Below, in pieces: positions 27,301 through 38,327 of a stretch of DNA of 64,000 nucleotides (position 1 is the first letter of the stretch; each line of letters opens with the position of its first letter). Made by a program: the position numbers and the translations under genes. The stretch comes from Murimonas intestini. GTDB lineage: Bacteria > Bacillota > Clostridia > Lachnospirales > Lachnospiraceae. The stretch lies in the NCBI GenBank assembly GCA_003148945.1, contig QGGY01000002.1, positions 434,001 through 498,000 of the forward strand. The letters are read 5' to 3'. The notes beneath the pieces are model-generated. The model was not told where the DNA came from and did not search any database. It saw only the letters and a list, made by a program, of their open reading frames with translations.

Positions 27301-28012
27301 CTGTCATGATCATCCATTCCGGCTTATTTCCGGACTCACGAAAAGCTTCTACCACTTCCAGCCTTTTGATGATCCTGGCACGTTTCTGGCCTGTAGATTC
27401 CTTCAGGCCTTTTTTCAGTTCAGCTGCCTCTTTTTCCATGTCGATGGATTCCAGAAGCTCTTTGATCGCCTCTGCACCCATGCCTACGCGGAAACGGCTG
27501 CTCCATTTTTCTCTTGCTTCCTGATATTCTCTCTCTGTCAGCACCTGTTTGTACTGAAGATCTGTATCTCCCTTATCCAGCACGATATAGTTGGCAAAAT
27601 ACAGGACTTTCTCCAGTGTTCTCGGAGAAAGGTCCAGCATCAGACCCATTCTGGAAGGGATACCTTTGAAATACCAGATATGGGAAACCGGAGCTGCCAG
27701 TTCAATATGTCCCATACGCTCCCTGCGGACACTGGCCTTTGTAACTTCAACGCCGCATCGGTCACAAATAACACCTTTATAACGGATCTTCTTGTACTTT
27801 CCGCAGTGACATTCCCAGTCCTTGCTCGGCCCGAAGATACGCTCGCAGAACAGTCCGTCTTTTTCCGGTTTAAGAGTCCTGTAGTTAATGGTTTCGGGTT
27901 TCTTTACCTCTCCTCTTGACCATTCCCTGATCTTTTCCGGAGATGCCAGACCAATTTTGATCGCGTCAAAGGTCATTGGCTGATATCCTTCATTGTTTGT
28001 TGTTTCAGGCAT
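24317..28012 (-). CDS. rpoC: RNA polymerase subunit beta prime
   Basis: 1231 residues. Contains the N-terminal zinc finger [20 protein letters not shown], the catalytic Mg motif [12 protein letters not shown], the bridge-helix/trigger-loop region ([38 protein letters not shown]) and a second zinc site ([13 protein letters not shown]). The length is that of Firmicutes without large lineage inserts. The C-terminal tail is strongly acidic ([12 protein letters not shown]). It follows rpoB by 16 bases and should be co-transcribed. Confidence 0.98.
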   Translation of the reverse strand: MPETTNNEGYQPMTFDAIKIGLASPEKIREWSRGEVKKPETINYRTLKPEKDGLFCERIFGPSKDWECHCGKYKKIRYKGVICDRCGVEVTKASVRRERMGHIELAAPVSHIWYFKGIPSRMGLMLDLSPRTLEKVLYFANYIVLDKGDTDLQYKQVLTEREYQEAREKWSSRFRVGMGAEAIKELLESIDMEKEAAELKKGLKESTGQKRARIIKRLEVVEAFRESGNKPEWMIMTVIPVIPPDLRPMVQLDGGRFATSDLNDLYRRIINRNNRLKRLLELGAPDIIVRNEKRMLQEAVDALIDNGRRGRPVTGPGNRALKSLSDMLKGKSGRFRQNLLGKRVDYSGRSVIVVGPELKIYQCGLPKEMAIELFKPFVMKELVANGTSHNIKNAKKMVERLQPEVWDVLEDVIKEHPVMLNRAPTLHRLGIQAFEPILVEGKAIKLHPLVCTAFNADFDGDQMAVHLPLSVEAQAECRFLLLSPNNLLKPSDGGPVAVPSQDMVLGIYYLTQERPGALGEGKIFKSVNEAILAYENKALTLQSKILVRMTKKMPDGSVVTGNVESTVGRFIFNEILPQDLGFVDRSIPENLLKLEVDFHVGKKGLKQILEKVINTHGATKTAEVLDDIKAMGYKYSTRAAMTVSISDMTVPPEKPELIQKAQDTVDKITRNYKRGLITEEERYKEVVETWKNTDDILTKALLDGLDKYNNIYMMADSGARGSDKQIKQLAGMRGLMADTTGHTIELPIKSNFREGLDVLEYFMSAHGARKGLSDTALRTADSGYLTRRLVDVSQDLIIREVDCCEGKEIPGMYVKAFADGKEEIESLQERITGRFACETLCNKDGEVLVKANHMITPRRAARIIKEGVDANGNPFDKIKIRTILTCKSHIGVCAKCYGANLATGEAVQVGESVGIIAAQSIGEPGTQLTMRTFHTGGVAGGDITQGLPRVEELFEARKPKGLAIITEIPGIAVIKDTKKKREIIVTNNETGESKTYLIPYGSRIKAQDGAYLEAGDELTEGSVNPHDILKIKGVRAVQDYMIQEVQRVYRLQGVEINDKHIEVIVRQMLKKVRIENNGDSEFLPGTLVDILEYEDENERLTEEGKEPAEGKQVMLGITKASLATNSFLSAASFQETTKVLTEAAIKGKVDPLIGLKENVIIGKLIPAGTGMKRYRNVKLDTGDSMLEDDDDDFDLAELTEEIELDTAAVPAESEDDLDLSEEELVTVSEDE

Positions 28013-28028
28013 TTATGGTTCTCCCTTC

Positions 28029-31000
28029 CTACTCTTCATCATCAAGAGTTTCTTCTAGGTCTAAGAATACGTCCTCGTCGTCCTCTTCCACATCCACGAT
28101 CTCATCGCCCTCAATTTCCTGCTGGCTGAATCCAAACTGTGAGAAAGAGTTCTCTTCTTCTTCGTATTTTCTGTCTCCTTCGATCACAGAACGCATATCT
28201 GTATCACCATAATCAATAGTTTCCATGATTTCTACTTCAGTCTGGTCCTCCTTCAGGACTTTCACATCCAGTCCCAATGACTGGAGCTCTTTTAAAAGTA
28301 CCTTGAAGGATTCCGGAATACCCGGCTCCGGAATGTTGTCGCCTTTTATGATTGCTTCATATGTCTTTACACGTCCGATAACATCATCAGATTTTACTGT
28401 CAGGATCTCCTGCAGAGTGTAGGATGCGCCGTATGCTTCCAGCGCCCAAACCTCCATCTCTCCGAAACGCTGCCCGCCGAACTGTGCTTTACCGCCCAGA
28501 GGCTGCTGAGTTACCAGGGAGTACGGTCCTGTGGAACGTGCATGGATCTTGTCATCTACCAGATGGTGGAGCTTCAGGTAATGCATGTGCCCGATTGTTA
28601 CGGCGCTGTCGAAATATTCGCCTGTACGTCCGTCCCTGAGGCGCACTTTACCGTCTCTTGAAAGAGGAACGCCCTTCCACAGTTCTCTGTGGTCGCGGTT
28701 CTCATACAGATAGTCAAGTACTTCAGGCAGAAGCTCTTCGCCATGTTTTTCCTTAAATTCATCCCATTCCAGATTGACGTAATCATTCGCCAGATCCAGA
28801 GTGTCCATAATATCAACCTCGTTCGCGCCGTCGAAGACCGGTGTGGCAATATTAAATCCAAGAGCCCTTGATGCAAGGCTTAAGTGGATCTCAAGAACCT
28901 GTCCGATGTTCATACGAGAAGGCACACCCAGAGGATTCAGTACGATATCCAGAGGACGCCCGTTCGGCAGGAACGGCATATCTTCTACAGGGAGCACTCG
29001 TGAAACAACACCCTTGTTACCATGACGGCCGGCCATCTTGTCACCCACGGAGATCTTTCTCTTCTGTGCGATGTAGATGCGGACTGCCTGATTAACTCCC
29101 GGTGAAAGCTCATCCCCGTTTTCTCTTGTGAATACCTTGGCATCTACTACGATACCATATTCTCCATGAGGCACTTTCAGTGAAGTATCCCTGACCTCCC
29201 TGGCCTTCTCACCAAAGATAGCGCGGAGTAGCCTCTCCTCAGCTGTCAGTTCTGTCTCTCCCTTCGGAGTTACTTTACCTACCAGGATATCCCCTGCACG
29301 GACCTCGGCACCGATGCGGATGATACCTCTCTCATCCAGATCCTTCAGGGCTTCATCTCCCACGCCGGGAACATCTCTTGTGATCTCTTCCGGCCCCAGC
29401 TTTGTATCTCTGGCCTCAGCTTCATATTCTTCAATATGGACAGATGTGTAGACATCATCCATAACTAATCTTTCGCTTAAAAGTACAGCATCCTCGTAGT
29501 TGTAGCCTTCCCATGTCATAAATCCGATCAGCGGATTCTTTCCAAGAGCCAGCTCGCCCTTCTGTGTGGACGGCCCGTCAGCGATCACACTGCCTGCCTC
29601 AACATGCTCTCCCTTAAATACGATCGGTCTCTGATTGTAGCAGTTGCTCTGGTTACTTCTGGAGAATTTGGTCAGGTGATATTCATCCCTTGTTCCATCA
29701 TCATTCTTCATGATGATCTCCTTGGAAGTGGAGCGTTCGATAGTACCAGACTTTCTTGCAACCACGCAGACTCCTGAGTCAACAGCCGCCTTGCATTCCA
29801 TACCTGTACCTACTACCGGGGCTTCTGTTGTCAGAAGCGGCACCGCCTGACGCTGCATGTTGGATCCCATCAGCGCACGGTTGGCATCGTCATTCTCCAG
29901 GAAAGGAATCAGGGCTGTAGCCACGGAGAATACCATCTTAGGAGACACGTCCATGTAATCGAACATCCCTCTCTCGTATTCCTGCGTCTCTTCTCTGTAA
30001 CGTCCTGATACATTTTTGTGTACGAAATGTCCGTCAGCATCAAGTGTCTCATTAGCCTGTGCTACATGGTAATTATCTTCTTCATCGGCTGTCATATACA
30101 CAACCTCATCTGTGACACGGGGATTGCCCGGTTCAGACTTGTCAATCTTCCTGTACGGAGCCTCAACGAATCCATACTGGTTGATCCTGGCATAAGTAGC
30201 CAGGGAGTTAATCAGACCGATGTTAGGACCTTCAGGTGTCTCGATGGGACACATTCTTCCATAATGTGAGTAATGTACGTCTCGTACCTCGAATCCTGCA
30301 CGGTCCCTTGACAGACCGCCTGGTCCCAGGGCTGAAAGACGTCTCTTATGTGTCAGCTCACCCAACGGGTTATTCTGGTCCATGAACTGTGACAGCTGTG
30401 AAGATCCGAAGAACTCTTTGACAGCTGCTGTCACAGGCTTTATGTTGATCAGTGACTGGGGAGAGATTCCCTCCAGGTCCTGGGTTGTCATTCTCTCACG
30501 GACAACTCTTTCCAGCCTGGACAGACCTATACGGTACTGGTTCTGAAGCAGCTCACCCACGGCCCTGATTCGCCTGTTGCCCAAATGGTCAATATCGTCT
30601 TCATTTCCAAGGCCATATTCCAGATGCATATTGTAGTTGATAGAAGCAAGGATATCTTCTTTTGTAATATGCTTCGGAATCAGCTCATGGATATTCTTGC
30701 GGATGGCATCCTTGATATCATCCATATCGGTATTTTCTGCCAGTATTTTTTCAAGTTCCGGGTAATATACTAATTCTGTAACTCCCACTTCCTTCGGGTC
30801 CACATCCACAAAGCTGGTGATGTCCACCATCATGCTGGAGAGCACCTTTACATTGCGCTCTTCTGTGCGGATCCATACAAACGGTACAGCAGCATTCTGG
30901 ATCTTGTCTGCCAGTTCGCGTTTCACCTCTGTCCCGGCCTCAGCGATGATCTCACCGGTTGTAGTGTCGATGACATCCTCTGCCAGTATCTGTCCATTGA

Positions 31001-31865
31001 TACGGTTGCGGAGAAGTAACTTTTTATTAAATTTATAACGTCCAACCTTAGCCAGGTCATATCTTCTCGGATCGAAGAACATACTTGTAATAAGGCTCTC
31101 TGCGCTTTCCACTGCCAGAGGCTCGCCCGGACGGATTTTTTTGTACAGCTCTAAAAGACCCTCCTGGTAATTCTCAGCAGTGTCCTTTGTAAGGCTGGCC
31201 AGTATCTTCGGCTCCTCGCCGAACAAATCTATAATTTCTGCATTTGTGCCAAATCCAAGTGCACGGATCAGAACAGTGATAGGAACCTTTCTGGTCCTGT
31301 CAACGCGAACATAGAAAACATCATTGGAGTCAGTCTCGTACTCTAACCATGCACCCCTGTTAGGGATAACGGTGCTGGAATACAATTTTTTACCTATTTT
31401 GTCATGTGCAATCCCATAATAGATACCAGGTGAACGTACCAGCTGGCTGACGATAACACGTTCTGCACCGTTGATCACGAATGTACCTGTAGCTGTCATC
31501 AGCGGCAGGTCTCCCATGAAGATCTCATGCTCGTTAATTTCGTCATTTTCTTTATTATGAAGCCTTACTCTCACCTTTAAAGGTGCAGCATATGTCGCGT
31601 CTCTTTCCTTGCACTCTTCAATTGAATATTTGACATCGTCTTCACATAATGTAAAGTCCACGAATTCCAGACTCAGCTTTCCGCTGTAATCCGTAATCGG
31701 AGAGATATCAGCAAAAACTTCTTTCAGCCCCTCATCTAAAAACCACTGATAAGAGTCCTTCTGAACTTCAATCAGATTTGGCATCTCAAGAACCTCTTTC
31801 TGTCTTGAATAGCTCATACGGAAGCTCTTGCCGCTTGTGGTAGGACGTATTCTGTTTTTCTCCAT
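28029..31865 (-). CDS. rpoB: RNA polymerase subunit beta
   Basis: 1278 residues when started at the ATG at 31863-31865, which has AGGGGTG upstream. An in-frame start at 31907 would add 14 residues not usual for the family. The rifampicin pocket ([33 protein letters not shown]) is wild type. [13 protein letters not shown] and the C-terminal clamp [20 protein letters not shown] are present. The C terminus is acidic, as in rpoC. It has its own promoter (31969-31997) behind a terminator that follows rplL. Confidence 0.98.
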   Translation of the reverse strand: MEKNRIRPTTSGKSFRMSYSRQKEVLEMPNLIEVQKDSYQWFLDEGLKEVFADISPITDYSGKLSLEFVDFTLCEDDVKYSIEECKERDATYAAPLKVRVRLHNKENDEINEHEIFMGDLPLMTATGTFVINGAERVIVSQLVRSPGIYYGIAHDKIGKKLYSSTVIPNRGAWLEYETDSNDVFYVRVDRTRKVPITVLIRALGFGTNAEIIDLFGEEPKILASLTKDTAENYQEGLLELYKKIRPGEPLAVESAESLITSMFFDPRRYDLAKVGRYKFNKKLLLRNRINGQILAEDVIDTTTGEIIAEAGTEVKRELADKIQNAAVPFVWIRTEERNVKVLSSMMVDITSFVDVDPKEVGVTELVYYPELEKILAENTDMDDIKDAIRKNIHELIPKHITKEDILASINYNMHLEYGLGNEDDIDHLGNRRIRAVGELLQNQYRIGLSRLERVVRERMTTQDLEGISPQSLINIKPVTAAVKEFFGSSQLSQFMDQNNPLGELTHKRRLSALGPGGLSRDRAGFEVRDVHYSHYGRMCPIETPEGPNIGLINSLATYARINQYGFVEAPYRKIDKSEPGNPRVTDEVVYMTADEEDNYHVAQANETLDADGHFVHKNVSGRYREETQEYERGMFDYMDVSPKMVFSVATALIPFLENDDANRALMGSNMQRQAVPLLTTEAPVVGTGMECKAAVDSGVCVVARKSGTIERSTSKEIIMKNDDGTRDEYHLTKFSRSNQSNCYNQRPIVFKGEHVEAGSVIADGPSTQKGELALGKNPLIGFMTWEGYNYEDAVLLSERLVMDDVYTSVHIEEYEAEARDTKLGPEEITRDVPGVGDEALKDLDERGIIRIGAEVRAGDILVGKVTPKGETELTAEERLLRAIFGEKAREVRDTSLKVPHGEYGIVVDAKVFTRENGDELSPGVNQAVRIYIAQKRKISVGDKMAGRHGNKGVVSRVLPVEDMPFLPNGRPLDIVLNPLGVPSRMNIGQVLEIHLSLASRALGFNIATPVFDGANEVDIMDTLDLANDYVNLEWDEFKEKHGEELLPEVLDYLYENRDHRELWKGVPLSRDGKVRLRDGRTGEYFDSAVTIGHMHYLKLHHLVDDKIHARSTGPYSLVTQQPLGGKAQFGGQRFGEMEVWALEAYGASYTLQEILTVKSDDVIGRVKTYEAIIKGDNIPEPGIPESFKVLLKELQSLGLDVKVLKEDQTEVEIMETIDYGDTDMRSVIEGDRKYEEEENSFSQFGFSQQEIEGDEIVDVEEDDEDVFLDLEETLDDEE

Positions 31866-31920
31866 TGACGTTTCACCCCTGTTCTTTCTATATAAATGCA
31901 GTTTCATTCATTCACTTTTG

Positions 31921-31934
31921 GGCATAATTATGCC
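31921..31934. promoter_or_regulatory. Palindrome in the rpoB leader
   Basis: Perfect 14-bp palindrome GGCATAATTATGCC between the rpoB promoter and start codon. It could be a protein-binding site or a small leader hairpin; no known site is recognised. Confidence 0.4.
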
Positions 31935-31968
31935 TTGGCGCACAATCCTGCACAATAGTGCATCTTTT

Positions 31969-31997
31969 ATGCTAGCATATGAGTTGTAAATTGTCAA
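31969..31997 (-). promoter_or_regulatory. Promoter of rpoB-rpoC
   Basis: TTGACA (31992-31997), 17-base spacer ending TGC, TAGCAT (31969-31974). This gives rpoBC a transcription start separate from rplJL. Confidence 0.8.
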
Positions 31998-32111
31998 CTG
32001 ATATTTTACTTATTTTTTCTTGCTATTTCCGTGTTTTCCTGTGTATAATTACTCATCTGTACTCTCCTGTCCCTTGTCTTTTAATGGTTCCCGGACAAAG
32101 AATATCCAAAC

Positions 32112-32155
32112 AAAAAAAGCCCTGTAAATACCTGATTTCTCAGGTAAATACAGGG
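32112..32155 (-). terminator. Terminator or attenuator between rplL and rpoB
   Basis: Minus-strand stem CCCTGTA...TACAGGG with an internal loop, extended by ACCTGA/TCAGGT, then C and seven T. It lies 16 bases past the rplL stop. Partial readthrough plus the rpoB promoter would set the ribosome-to-polymerase ratio. Confidence 0.88.
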
Positions 32156-32171
32156 GTTCATAAATTTTGAA

Positions 32172-32543
32172 TTATTTAAGAGTAACTTTAGCGCCTTCTG
32201 CTTCCAGTTTTGTCTTAAGTTCTTCTGCTTCTGCTTTAGAAGCGCCTTCTTTGATTACCTTAGGAGCTCCATCAACTACTTCTTTAGCTTCTTTTAAGCC
32301 TAAGCCTGTAGCTTCACGAACAACTTTGATAACTTTAACTTTGTTCGGGCCAACTTCTGTCAGTTCTACGTCGAACTCATCTTTTTCTTCTGCTGCTTCT
32401 GCTGCGCCAGCTGCTGCTACTACAACACCTGCTGCTGCGGATACACCAAACTCTTCTTCACATGCTTTTACTAATTCGTTTAATTCTAATACGGATAATT
32501 CTTTGATAGCTTCGATAAATTCAGCTGTTGTTAATTTTGCCAT
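32172..32543 (-). CDS. rplL: 50S ribosomal protein L7/L12
   Basis: 123 residues starting [20 protein letters not shown], with the N-terminal dimerisation helices, an Ala/Gly/Glu hinge and the factor-binding C-terminal domain ([20 protein letters not shown]). A longer reading from 32585 would add 14 residues before the ribosome binding site; the ATG at 32541-32543 has GGAGG upstream. Stalk protein that recruits translation GTPases. Co-transcribed with rplJ. Confidence 0.97.
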   Translation of the reverse strand: MAKLTTAEFIEAIKELSVLELNELVKACEEEFGVSAAAGVVVAAAGAAEAAEEKDEFDVELTEVGPNKVKVIKVVREATGLGLKEAKEVVDGAPKVIKEGASKAEAEELKTKLEAEGAKVTLK

Positions 32544-32614
32544 TTTATTTTCCTCCATTTTATAATTTATTTTACTGGGCGGCAAGCACTCTCAGCCTGC
32601 CTTCAATAATGTTC

Positions 32615-33103
32615 CTATGCTTCTTTTGCCTCTGCGATCTGGCTGATAACGCGTGCAAAGTTTGCGATCGGGGACTGGATGCTTCCAAGCAGCTTTCCGA
32701 GAAGTTCTTCTCTTGACGGCACTGCTGCGAGAGCCTGCATTCCATTTTCATCGTAGTAAGTTCCTTCTACAACACCTGCAACTAATTTCAGTGTCGGAAC
32801 AGCCTTGAAGTATTTAGAAATAATTCTGGCCGGAGCGGTTGCGTCTTCTTTAGAAACCGCAAGTGCGTTCTGTCCTTCAAGATGCTGTGAAAGAGTCTCA
32901 CATGGTGTTTCATTGAATGCAAAGTTCATCATTGTATTTTTGTAAACTTTGTAAGTAACGCCTGCTTCCCTTAACTCTTTACGAAGAGCTGTATCCTGTT
33001 CCACACTGATTCCGCTGTAGGAAACAAGGACAACGGCTGCCGCGTCTTTAATGCTTTCGCTGATTTCTTCCACGATTGGTTTTTTCAGTTCAACTTTTGC
33101 CAT
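32615..33103 (-). CDS. rplJ: 50S ribosomal protein L10
   Basis: 162 residues. Anchors the L7/L12 stalk to 23S rRNA. N-terminal MAKVELKKPIVEEISESIKD, conserved VSYSGISVEQDTALRKELRE and the C-terminal helix that binds L7/L12 dimers are present. It lies behind an L10 leader and an attenuator hairpin, so it is probably autoregulated by the L10-L12 complex. In most bacteria rplA is directly upstream; here the two are about 24 kb apart. Confidence 0.97.
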   Translation of the reverse strand: MAKVELKKPIVEEISESIKDAAAVVLVSYSGISVEQDTALRKELREAGVTYKVYKNTMMNFAFNETPCETLSQHLEGQNALAVSKEDATAPARIISKYFKAVPTLKLVAGVVEGTYYDENGMQALAAVPSREELLGKLLGSIQSPIANFARVISQIAEAKEA

Positions 33104-33202
33104 GAATGGTGCACCTCCTTATAGATTTTTAATACTAATCAGATGCTGCCGTATCTCTATTATCAGAATCATCAGTTTCAGCCACTGCCTCACTGCTGAT
33201 AA

Positions 33203-33233
33203 TAAAAAGCCTCTCTGTCTGAGACAGAGAGGC
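33203..33233 (-). terminator. Attenuator terminator in the rplJ leader
   Basis: Minus-strand stem GCCTCTCTGTC / GACAGAGAGGC with a 3-base loop, followed by TTTTT. It lies between the L10-binding element and rplJ, so it can end transcription in response to L10 binding. Confidence 0.88.
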
Positions 33234-33260
33234 AAAATAAATCATTCTAAATCGAATTCT

Positions 33261-33330
33261 TTACTCCTCGGTAGGCGTTTTAACCTTATGCCTTGCGGCA
33301 CCTACTGTCTTCGGCAGTTCCTAAAGCAAT
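33261..33330 (-). ncRNA. L10 leader (ribosomal protein autoregulatory RNA)
   Basis: The minus strand carries the conserved L10-leader blocks CCGAAGACAGTAGGTGCC, GCAAGGC and AACGCCTACCGAGG, which pair as AGTAGGTG...CGCCTAC around a kink-turn-like core. It starts at the promoter and is followed by the attenuator at 33203-33233. Confidence 0.92.
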
Positions 33331-33357
33331 ATAGCATATAATCCTGCATATTGTCAA
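33328..33357 (-). promoter_or_regulatory. Promoter of rplJ-rplL
   Basis: TTGACA (33352-33357), 18-base spacer ending TGC, TATATT (33328-33333). The L10 leader begins right after it. The promoter lies between the carB stop and the leader. Confidence 0.82.
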
Positions 33358-33385
33358 GCATTTTTTCAATAATACTTACACATTT

Positions 33386-36300
33386 CTACTCTTCAATGCT
33401 GGCATGGAACTCCTGAAGTGACTTCACCTTTATCTGATGTCCCTGTGCAGCCTTGATACCCTGGACAGTTGCCTTTGCTGCAGCCATTGTTGTCAAATAG
33501 AATATCTTGTTCTTGATGGCAGCTTTACGGATGTAGCTGTCATCTGTTGCACCCTTCTTTCCGATAGGAGTGTTCACGATCAGCTGGATCTTCTTATTTG
33601 TAATGGCATCCAGAATATTAGGACGTCCCTCATTGATCTTGGCGATCTTTTCTGCCGGAAGTCCCGCTTCCACGATCCTGTCGTATGTGCTGCCGGTTGC
33701 CATCAGCTTAAAGCCGCAGTCATGCAGGCCCTGAGCCACTTCCAGAAGCTCCGGCTTATCCATATCGCTGACGCTGATCAGTGCACATCCCTCCAGAGGG
33801 ATCCTGCTCTGAGTTGCCTCCTGGGCTTTATAGAATGCCGACCCGAAATTCTGTGAGATTCCCAGTACTTCTCCTGTGGAACGCATTTCCGGCCCCAGAA
33901 GCGGATCTACCTCAGGGAACATATTGAACGGGAACACAGCTTCTTTCACTCCATAATGTGAGAATTTCTTATCCTTTAATGAAGTCACAGGTGACGGTCT
34001 TCCTGTCAGATGGGAGGTCATAATATCTGTAGCCAGACGCACCATCTTAATATTGCAGACCTTGGATACAAGCGGCACTGTCCTGGATGCTCTCGGGTTT
34101 GCCTCCAGCACATATACCCTGCCGTCCTCGATAGCGTACTGCATATTCATAAGTCCTACTACATTCATTTCCTTGGCGATCCTGGCAGTATAATCTTTGA
34201 TCGTCGCAATCTGTTCTTCGCTCAGATGTTTTGACGGCAGTATACATGCGGAGTCTCCTGAATGCACGCCTGCCAGCTCAATATGCTCCATTACAGCCGG
34301 AACAAATACATTTTCACCATCGCTGATGGCATCTGCCTCGCATTCAGTAGCATGGTGCAGGAAACGGTCGATCAGGATAGGACGGTCTGGTGTGACACCC
34401 ACAGCCAGGCTCATATAGAATTTCAAAGCCTCATCGTCATGGACCACTTCCATCCCTCTTCCGCCCAATACATATGACGGACGCACCATAACAGGATATC
34501 CGATCTTATTAGCGATCTCCAGAGCTTCCTCCGTATTTACAGCCATCCCTGATTCTGGCATCGGGATCTCCAGCTTATCCATCATAGCCCTGAAGAGGTC
34601 ACGGTCCTCTGCCAGGTCGATTGTCTCAGGAGTAGTTCCCAGGATCTTGACTCCATTCTTCTTTAAGTCTGCTGCCAGATTCAGCGGAGTCTGTCCGCCG
34701 AACTGAGCAATAACACCCAGCGGCTTCTCTTTTTCATAGATTGCAAGTACATCCTCCAGTGTAAGAGGCTCAAAATACAGTTTATCAGAGGTATCGTAAT
34801 CTGTAGATACCGTCTCAGGATTACAGTTGACAATAATTGTCTCAAATCCAAGATCCTTCAGCGCAAGTGCAGCATGTACACAGCAATAGTCGAATTCAAT
34901 ACCCTGACCGATACGGTTTGGTCCGCCGCCCAGGATCATGATCTTTGGACGTTCGTTATTTACCGGGCTCTTGTCCTCAATGTGATAGCTTGAGTAGTAA
35001 TATGCGCTGTCCTCTGTGCCGCTTACATGAACGCCCTCCCAGGCCTCATTGATGCCTGCCTCTTTCCTGGCGCTGCGGATGTCTTCTTCTTTCACATTCA
35101 GGATCTGGCTGAGATATTTGTCTGAGAAACCGTCCAGCTTCGCCTGGCGCAGTACATCAGCAGAAGGAACACTTCCGGCTGCTGCTTTCAGCTGCTCTTC
35201 CTCTTCTACAAGCTCCTTCATCTGGGTGATAAAGTAATGCTTGATCTTTGTCAGTTCAAACAGTTCATCTACGGTAGCTCCCTTGCGCAGCGCTTCGTAC
35301 ATAATGAACTGCCTCTCGCTTGTAGGCACAGAGAGCATCTTCAGCAGCTCTTTCTTTGTCTTTGAAGCGAAATCCTTAGCGCCGCCCAAGCCATAGCGTC
35401 CTGTTTCAAGGCTGCGGATCGCTTTCTGGAAAGCTTCTTTATATGTCTTTCCAATACTCATGACTTCGCCGACAGCCCTCATCTGAGTTCCCAGCTTGTC
35501 TTCCACGCCTTTGAATTTTTCAAAAGCCCAGCGGGCAAATTTAATAACAATATAATCCCCGCCCGGCACATATTTATCAAGTGTTCCATATTTGCCGCAG
35601 GGAAGCTCATCAAGAGTCAGCCCGCATGCCAGCATGGCAGATACGAGGGCTATGGGGAAGCCTGTAGCCTTGGAAGCCAGCGCTGAAGAACGTGAAGTCC
35701 TCGGATTGATCTCAATAACAATAATCCTGTCTGATACAGGGTCATGAGCAAACTGCACATTCGTGCCGCCGATAACTTCGATGGATTCTACAATCTTATA
35801 AGCCTGCTCCTGCAGCCTCTTCTGCACTTCTTCAGAGATAGTCAGCATAGGAGCTGAACAGAAGGAATCACCGGTATGTACGCCCAGGGGATCGATATTT
35901 TCGATGAAGCAGACAGTGATCATATTATTTTTAGCATCTCTGACAACTTCCAGCTCTAATTCTTCCCAGCCCAGGATGGATTCTTCTACGAGCACCTGGC
36001 CTACAAGGCTGGCCTGAAGTCCTCTGGCACATACTGTCTTCAATTCTTCTGTATTGTACACGAGGCCGCCGCCTGCACCACCCATGGTATAAGCCGGACG
36101 CAGCACTACCGGATATCCCAGTTTATCAGCGATTTCCAGAGCTTCCTCCACAGTGTAGGCAACTTCACTCTTAGCCATCTCGATGCCTAAGCTCTCCATG
36201 GTCTTCTTAAATTCGATCCTGTCCTCACCGCGCTCAATTGCATCTACCTGGACACCGATGACCTGGACATTATACTTCTCCAGCACTCCCGCTGCTGCCA

Positions 36301-36601
36301 GCTCAGAGCACAGGTTCAGTCCTGACTGTCCGCCCAGGTTCGGAAGCAGGGCATCCGGACGTTCTTTTTCTATGATCTGTGTCAGCCTCTCTACATTTAG
36401 CGGCTCGATGTAAGTCACATCTGCTGTCTCCGGATCGGTCATTATCGTTGCCGGATTAGAATTAACAAGTACAATCTCATACCCCAGTTTTCTCAAAGCT
36501 TTGCAGGCCTGAGTCCCTGAATAGTCAAACTCACATGCCTGACCGATGATAATAGGACCTGACCCAATTATCAGTACTTTGTGGATATCGTTTCTCTTCA
36601 T
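33386..36601 (-). CDS. carB: Carbamoyl-phosphate synthase large subunit
   Basis: 1071 residues from the ATG at 36599-36601, the usual length. An in-frame extension to 36679 would cross the -10 element and is rejected. Two homologous ATP-grasp halves are visible (KVLIIGSGPIIIGQACEFDY at the N terminus and KIMILGGGPNRIGQGIEFDY near residue 555). A C-terminal methylglyoxal-synthase-like regulatory domain has FKLMATGSTYDRI. It makes carbamoyl phosphate for pyrimidine and arginine synthesis with the glutaminase subunit CarA. No carA gene is in the window, so carB is orphaned here. Confidence 0.97.
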   Translation of the reverse strand: MKRNDIHKVLIIGSGPIIIGQACEFDYSGTQACKALRKLGYEIVLVNSNPATIMTDPETADVTYIEPLNVERLTQIIEKERPDALLPNLGGQSGLNLCSELAAAGVLEKYNVQVIGVQVDAIERGEDRIEFKKTMESLGIEMAKSEVAYTVEEALEIADKLGYPVVLRPAYTMGGAGGGLVYNTEELKTVCARGLQASLVGQVLVEESILGWEELELEVVRDAKNNMITVCFIENIDPLGVHTGDSFCSAPMLTISEEVQKRLQEQAYKIVESIEVIGGTNVQFAHDPVSDRIIVIEINPRTSRSSALASKATGFPIALVSAMLACGLTLDELPCGKYGTLDKYVPGGDYIVIKFARWAFEKFKGVEDKLGTQMRAVGEVMSIGKTYKEAFQKAIRSLETGRYGLGGAKDFASKTKKELLKMLSVPTSERQFIMYEALRKGATVDELFELTKIKHYFITQMKELVEEEEQLKAAAGSVPSADVLRQAKLDGFSDKYLSQILNVKEEDIRSARKEAGINEAWEGVHVSGTEDSAYYYSSYHIEDKSPVNNERPKIMILGGGPNRIGQGIEFDYCCVHAALALKDLGFETIIVNCNPETVSTDYDTSDKLYFEPLTLEDVLAIYEKEKPLGVIAQFGGQTPLNLAADLKKNGVKILGTTPETIDLAEDRDLFRAMMDKLEIPMPESGMAVNTEEALEIANKIGYPVMVRPSYVLGGRGMEVVHDDEALKFYMSLAVGVTPDRPILIDRFLHHATECEADAISDGENVFVPAVMEHIELAGVHSGDSACILPSKHLSEEQIATIKDYTARIAKEMNVVGLMNMQYAIEDGRVYVLEANPRASRTVPLVSKVCNIKMVRLATDIMTSHLTGRPSPVTSLKDKKFSHYGVKEAVFPFNMFPEVDPLLGPEMRSTGEVLGISQNFGSAFYKAQEATQSRIPLEGCALISVSDMDKPELLEVAQGLHDCGFKLMATGSTYDRIVEAGLPAEKIAKINEGRPNILDAITNKKIQLIVNTPIGKKGATDDSYIRKAAIKNKIFYLTTMAAAKATVQGIKAAQGHQIKVKSLQEFHASIEE

Positions 36602-36677
36602 GTTCTTACCTCGGTTTCTCATTGATTTGCAGAATATGGCTGTCCAATGAACAGTCCCCGCATAATTTCTATTAGAC

Positions 36678-36706
36678 ATTATAGAATATAACGGGTCACA
36701 TGTAAA
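36678..36706 (-). promoter_or_regulatory. Promoter of carB
   Basis: TTTACA (36701-36706), 17-base spacer, TATAAT (36678-36683), about 75 bases upstream of the carB start and directly behind the regulator gene. Confidence 0.75.
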
Positions 36707-36709
36707 CAG

Positions 36710-38173
36710 TCATGTTTTAATTTTACATTTTTTGAGCAACCCGCTCAAACAATCCAGCATTTTAGTCCTTTCATACACAAAATCGCTGGTTTTCAAAAAC
36801 TCCATATAGTCATAGAAGGCGTTGCTTGTATTCTTTTCATTCAGAGAGATGCATTTGCTCTTTCCCTCACCGTTCTGTATAAAAAAGAGGGTCTGCCCCC
36901 TGTCTGTTATCTCAATATGTGTGTGGTAAAGGGGGGAGAGCAGCTGTGACCTGACCATATATCCAGTGATACTTTCTTCCTCCAGCGCCTGATACAGCCT
37001 TTCCAGCAGCCAAACCCTGTCTTCCGGCTCCAGGGGCCTGTAAATGCTGCTGGGCACTGTTCCCACCCTGCCTTCCTCCAGAAACTGCTGTACGCCTTCC
37101 TCAGAGAAAAAGAAAGACATACTCTTCTGCTGGTTCAGCTTTTCCAGGCTGTGCTGGTCCATATCCAGAAGCCCCATGGCTTCCTCCATAGAGATCACGT
37201 CTGTGATGATACACCGCTCCAGTATTTCTTTTGTCATAAAAGGCATCAGGCAGGGAATGGCTTCCATATTGAAGACCTCCCCATTCCCATTTTGTATCTT
37301 TTCATTAGAAATATAGGCCGCCATATAGTTTTCCATCACATCCATACTCTCCAGCATGGGCCTTGCCATCTTCAGCCTTCTCTCAAAGCTCCGGCTGTAC
37401 ATGTCCATCATACCGGCATCTGCAGTCAGAACCGCCTCCTCATAGTCATACGACATCAGGCACAGATAGTGGGATGTTATAATATAATAAGGCAGCTCAC
37501 TATGCTCATTTATATGCGCCCCCAAAGAATCATAATAATAAAAGAATTCATAATTATCATGATAATACAGCAGGGGCAGGATATTCTTCAGATACCGCAG
37601 GTTAGGATTGTGGTAATCCCACTTGCAGCCTGTATTATCAAGGCAGATCAGATGGCGGACAGCCCCTGATTCCTTACTCTTTCCCAGCTTTTCCAGGCAG
37701 TAAAGCATATCTTCATTCTCCGGCTGGCACACTATGCATATATCCCCTTCCCGGTCTGCCTCCTGGCTGAATAATGCCCTCACAGCTTCAAGCACATGAG
37801 CTCTTTGGCGTATCACATTGATATTCCCGGGCAGTTCAAGCTTAACATTTCCCTCACTGACAACAAGAGGCTGCCGGCATTCTGTCCTCTCATCAAAACA
37901 TCTCAGAAGCTCTCCTATATCCTGCCGCTGGTAATAGACCTCTGCCCCCAGCTTTGTCATCCTGTACGCCTCAAGCATATCATTCTCTTCCCTGCTGCTT
38001 AAGGAAAGACCCTGAGCCAGCAGCGACACAGTCCTCTCTTCAGCAGGGATCCTGTTATCTCCAAGCATTTTCTGGATGTAACTGCGCTCCACACCGCTTA
38101 AGGCCGACAGCCTGACAATGCTGATATTTGCTTTTGACACCGCCTTTTTCAGGCACTCTGAAAATGCAGACAT
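36710..38173 (-). CDS. Large XRE-type putative regulator
   Basis: 487 residues from the ATG at 38171-38173, which has GGAGATGGAG upstream. Another in-frame start, a GTG, lies 21 bases earlier. Residues about 1-60 form a divergent helix-turn-helix (AVSKANISIVRLSALSGVER, SYIQKMLGDNRIPAEER). The remaining 420 residues are mostly helical, hydrophilic and rich in Tyr/Asp/Glu, and I do not recognise a family. No membrane segment is visible. It lies between the T7SS-like locus and carB, reads the same way, and could regulate either; this is inference from position only. Confidence 0.6.
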   Translation of the reverse strand: MSAFSECLKKAVSKANISIVRLSALSGVERSYIQKMLGDNRIPAEERTVSLLAQGLSLSSREENDMLEAYRMTKLGAEVYYQRQDIGELLRCFDERTECRQPLVVSEGNVKLELPGNINVIRQRAHVLEAVRALFSQEADREGDICIVCQPENEDMLYCLEKLGKSKESGAVRHLICLDNTGCKWDYHNPNLRYLKNILPLLYYHDNYEFFYYYDSLGAHINEHSELPYYIITSHYLCLMSYDYEEAVLTADAGMMDMYSRSFERRLKMARPMLESMDVMENYMAAYISNEKIQNGNGEVFNMEAIPCLMPFMTKEILERCIITDVISMEEAMGLLDMDQHSLEKLNQQKSMSFFFSEEGVQQFLEEGRVGTVPSSIYRPLEPEDRVWLLERLYQALEEESITGYMVRSQLLSPLYHTHIEITDRGQTLFFIQNGEGKSKCISLNEKNTSNAFYDYMEFLKTSDFVYERTKMLDCLSGLLKKCKIKT

Positions 38174-38327
38174 GATTCTCCATCTCCTTCCCACACATAT
38201 ACTCCTGTAACCTGTTTATCCATTGGATATATTTTATCACGGCAGGAAAGGCCATGCAAATTAAATCTCTTTGTATCGGCATGATCTATGGCTAACAATA
38301 AAAACAACACAAGCCTGGCCTGTAAAC

